Assembly: GCA_036898135.1 (NCBI GenBank)
Contig: CM072525.1
Span: forward strand, 52,930,799 to 52,994,798
Origin: Oncomelania hupensis
Taxonomy: Eukaryota; Mollusca; Gastropoda; Littorinimorpha; Pomatiopsidae
Length of the DNA: 64,000 bases
Reading direction: 5' to 3'
Shown here: positions 60,207-64,000 of the stretch, one piece after another
Numbering within the stretch: the stretch's first letter is position 1
Layout: every line of letters begins with the position of its first letter
The notes under the pieces: generated by a model
Told to the model about the DNA's origin: nothing
The model's database searches: none
The model's input: the letters and a program-made list of their open reading frames with translations, nothing else
Position numbers and translations under genes: made by a program

Positions 60207-62374
60207 TCAACAGCTGCAGCCTGAAAAAAGTGCTGCCCACTCTGAGGCAGTATGTCAGTTGTGTTACATGCAACGACAAAACAACCGACTTGTGTTACGG
60301 CAATATTCCGGGCGCTTACAAGTCCAAGCCCCTTCCCAATCTGGGCCGCTCGATTCACCGAATGGTTCATCTGGCCCCTATCTACCTTCAGATAGTAAAG
60401 CAGCAAAAGCCCACCACAAGAACAACCAAGGTGTGGACCACAGAGGCAGCGGAGACACTCAACGGCTGCTTCGAGTGCACGGACTGGAGCGTCCTCCATG
60501 AGGGCGTCTCTCTGGACGAGGCAACCGAGGTCGTCAGTGACTACATCCGCTTCTGCGAAGACCTAGTAATGCCAACCCAGCAGGTGAAGAGCTACGCCAA
60601 CTCCAAACCCTGGGTGACGACAGAGCTAAAACAACTGCTGCGCGAGCGGCACGCCACACTCAAGGCTTACGACATCCCCACCATGAAGGTACTACAGCGG
60701 CGGCTTAACAATAAGATCAGACAAGCCAAGCGGAAGTACACCGCCAAGCTAGAGGACAACCTCAGGCAGAGCAACGCACGTCAGGTCTAGCAGAATATCA
60801 CCACTATCACCGGCTACAAGTCGAAGAGCAGTGGGCTACCTACCAACAACGGGGACCAACTGGCCAATGACCTCAACAGATTTTACGCCCGCTTCGATGG
60901 CCACGACTTCCACGCTGAGCAGCAACAGGCGCTACACAGGACCCAGGAGCGTGAGGCCATCCCTATCACTGTCAAAGAGGAAGAGGTCCGGGGTCTCTTC
61001 AAGAGGCTGAACGCCCGTAGCGCCCCGGGGCCTGACCACATCAGCAGCAATCTCCTCAAAAAGTGCCACGACTCTCTCTCCCCCGTCTTCACCACTCTCT
61101 TCCAACGTTCCTTCGATGAGGGCCACGTTCCACTCCTGTGGCGCACGTCGACCCTCGTCCCAGTGCCAAAGAAGAAATCCCCGAAGGAGATGAACGATTA
61201 CCGGCCTGTGGCACTCACATCTGTGCCCATGAAGTGCTTAGAGCGAGTGGCACTTCAGCAGCTAAGAGTCGAGACTGCAATTCATCAAGACTCGCTGCAG
61301 TTCGCCTACTGCCATGGCCGCAGCACAGAAGACGCCGTGCTGCCGCTGCTTCATCACCTCCAGCAGCACCTCGACAAGCTCGGCACGTATGCGCGGGTTT
61401 TGTTTGTGGATTTTTACAGCGCCTTCAACACCCTGCAGTCCCACCTCCTCACAGACAAGCTCCTGACCATGGACGTCAACCCCACCCTCATCACATGGAT
61501 CCAGTCCTTTATGACCGAGCGTCCACAAAGGGTGAGGGTTGACAGCTCTCTCTCCTCTGTCTTGGTGACCAACACCGGTGCTCCGCAGGGCTGCGTGTTG
61601 TCACCAGTTCTCTTCACTACCTACACCGCCGACTGCCGCTCCACTGACCCACGCCGCAACATCCAGGTGAAGTTTGCCGATGATACGTCCCTCTTTGGGC
61701 GGGTGAACCCCGACGGCGACGAGCAGTGCTACAGGAGCGCGGTCGGCGAGCTGGTGGACTGGTGCGACCGCAACTTCCTGCACCTCAACGTCACTAAAAC
61801 AGAGGAAATGATCATCGACTTCCGCCGACAACCATGTGACCACAAGCCACTGACCATCAAGAGCGAACCTGTGCGACGTGTCCACAGTTACAAGTACCTG
61901 GGGACCGTCATCGACGACAAGCTGGACTGGTCATCCAACATCGACATCATCTGCAAGAAGGCCAGCCAGCGACTATTCTTCCTCCAGAAGCTGAGGCAGT
62001 TCAGAGTGAATAACACCATCATGTTCCTCTTCTACCAGTCAGTCATCGAGAGTGTCGCCCTCTATAACCAGCTGTCCTATTTCAGCTCCGCAAATGAGGG
62101 CGACACGGATCGTCTGGAAAAAATCGCCATCCAGGCCTCCCAGCTGATGGGGAGGGATGTGCAGTCTCTGGCTGGCGCCCACGAACGCGCTTCCATCACC
62201 AAGCTGCGTCGCATCCGCAACAACGAGGCGCATCCCCTGCATGACGCAGTCGCTGCGTGTGTCTCCCGGCGCAGCGAGGGGCGCTTCCTCTCTATGAAGT
62301 GTCGCACGACGCGCTTCAAGAATTCATACCTTCCAACAGCCATCCGACTGGCAAACGACACGCTCCAGCGATAA
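60202..62374 (+). pseudogene. L2/Rex1-like LINE ORF2, unit 2
   Basis: The translation is the same as unit 1, including the TAG at 60788-60790, so the stop predates the duplication. One silent difference was noticed at 62011. Confidence 0.85.
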
Positions 62375-62677
62375 GAATGCTAACCCTTGTAATAAAGGAG
62401 GCAATTTGCTTTCGTGCAATATATCTGCTGCAAACAATTATATGAGAATGTGGTGTTCTTTTCTTACTCAACTTTGACCAGAGATTTTATCAATTAGTTA
62501 ATTTGGTTGTTGTTCTTGTTCTTATTATTATTTTTATTAATTGTGTTCCCCGAGATTATCATGAAACTTGGTTTTGTATTCTTTCAGTTGTTATTATTAT
62601 TAGTTGTAGTAGTATTGTTATTATTATTATTATCATTATTACCATATATTAATTATTAGTTGTCTGTTGGTGCTGCT

Positions 62678-62771
<94 letters not shown>
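62678..62771. repeat. (TTA)n microsatellite, unit 2
   Basis: About 31 TTA units. Confidence 0.95.
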
Positions 62772-62772
<1 letters not shown>

Positions 62773-62784
62773 TATATATATATT

Positions 62785-63398
62785 TGTTACACTCAGTTTG
62801 ATGATGGTGTTTTCCTTTATCAGTATCCGATTCAGCCCCAATGCTGAATTCCTGATAAGGTGTAACTCAGATTCGTTTATCCACGCAACCCGTCCAAACA
62901 GCATACAAGTCACAAAGTCGACGTATGAAGTTTTCCACTTTTATTCAGCACACACCAACAACTGCATACAATTCTCAACTCAACTCAACAACTTTCACAG
63001 CAACTCTCTCTCACAACACACAAAGCATGAATATATAATTTTTTCTATCCTTCGAGATGACGACAGTTTGTTCTAGAAATGACGCATTACAACTAACCAA
63101 TCAGAATTAAAGATCGTCATCACTGACTTACGTCATTCATCTCTCCACACATACCCCGAACCTTCTCTTACTTCGACAATCGTCCCGAAACTTCGATCGA
63201 TAGTAAACAAGGAGATCCAGAGTATTCTCCGACAATATCGACCAACGAAAATTATCCACGTTATACAAAGCCTCTCCTAACAACAATGCAAACTCAAATC
63301 AAAGGTAAATAAACTCCATTATTGAATACTTTGCAAAACGAAACGATTAGATCTATCGTGCGCGCTTTAGACACACTTTCGTTCGTTTCAACGTAACA
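62785..63398 (-). mobile_element. Solo LTR (614 bp), unit 2
   Basis: Same insertion as 58476-59090, with ATATT at 62780-62784 and 63399-63403. It is one base shorter (AAGCATGAAT instead of AAGCATCGAAT). Confidence 0.85.
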
Positions 63399-63520
63399 AT
63401 ATTAGTTGTAGTTGCATTGTTATTATTATTATTTTTATAATTACTCTAATGATTACGATTACTATTAATATTATGATGATTATTTTGAATTATTACTCTT
63501 ATTATTATAATGATGATGAT

Positions 63521-63968
<448 letters not shown>

Positions 63969-64000
63969 TATAAATGTACCCAGAAACAAGGTTTCTTAGT

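Larger units (their letters stand above)
59213..63520. repeat. 4.3-kb tandem duplication, unit 2
   Basis: Begins at GTGGTAGCATCAACAGC, the same point as 54937, directly after (GATGATGAT). The end is placed in the (GAT)n/(ATT)n run near 63520. Confidence 0.85.

Overview
The window looks like repeat-rich nuclear DNA from an invertebrate animal, most probably a marine mollusc (gastropod-like). The basis is spliceosomal exons with GT/AG sites, many degenerate non-LTR retrotransposons of mixed clades, tRNA-derived SINE, Penelope, pogo/Tigger, hAT and Harbinger remnants, and very abundant (TA)n, (TAA)n, (GAA)n and longer satellites. No operons, rRNA genes or CRISPR arrays were seen. The host assignment is inference; no species marker gene is present.

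Layout. 1-2.5 kb: the end of an I-type LINE, then a FANCI-derived fragment split by a 1.8-kb solo-LTR-like insertion. 3-10.6 kb: many copies of one RNase-H-bearing LINE family (here 'LINE-Y') and of a second repeat ('Z') that has the same 3' tail, several of them stacked tail-to-head. 11-13 kb: TTC-rich satellites. 13.3-15.2 kb: a hAT element with 8-bp target duplications that contains an RTE-like LINE ('RTE-X') and a (TA)n tract. 15.7-16.4 kb: an LTR with adjoining primer-binding-site region. 20.8-21.9 kb: a 48-bp satellite with higher-order structure. 24.8-28.1 kb: the longest LINE-Y copy, carrying a SINE. 28.3-29.2 kb: a Penelope GIY-YIG end nested in Z. 30.4-32.0 kb: an RTE-X 5' end preceded by two 618-bp tandem units, each containing a FANCI-like cDNA segment. 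33.4-35.9 kb: a lone spliced exon and a pogo/Tigger transposase with an intron. 36-40.7 kb: LINE fragments, a 36-bp satellite and a long broken RTE-X. 41.5-42.8 kb: a small two-exon host gene. 43-44.2 kb: a CR1 LINE. 49.7-51.0 kb: three in-phase coiled-coil exons of a host gene. 52.2-63.5 kb: nested segmental duplications, including a 4.28-kb tandem pair containing a Harbinger fragment, a LINE reverse transcriptase and a solo LTR. 63.5-64 kb: a LINE 3' end and (TA)n.

How it fits together. Only four loci look like host coding sequence: the exon at 33.4 kb, the gene at 41.5-42.8 kb, a doubtful exon at 47.9 kb and the coiled-coil exons at 49.7-51.0 kb. All are on the minus strand. Whether any belong to one gene cannot be settled from this sequence. 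Everything else is layered mobile DNA. Target duplications and interruptions allow relative dating: Z before Penelope, LINE-Y before SINE, hAT before RTE-X, FANCI copy before solo LTR, and the solo LTR and a nonsense codon before the 4.28-kb duplication. The most unusual structure is the FANCI-derived tandem unit directly upstream of an RTE-X endonuclease start.
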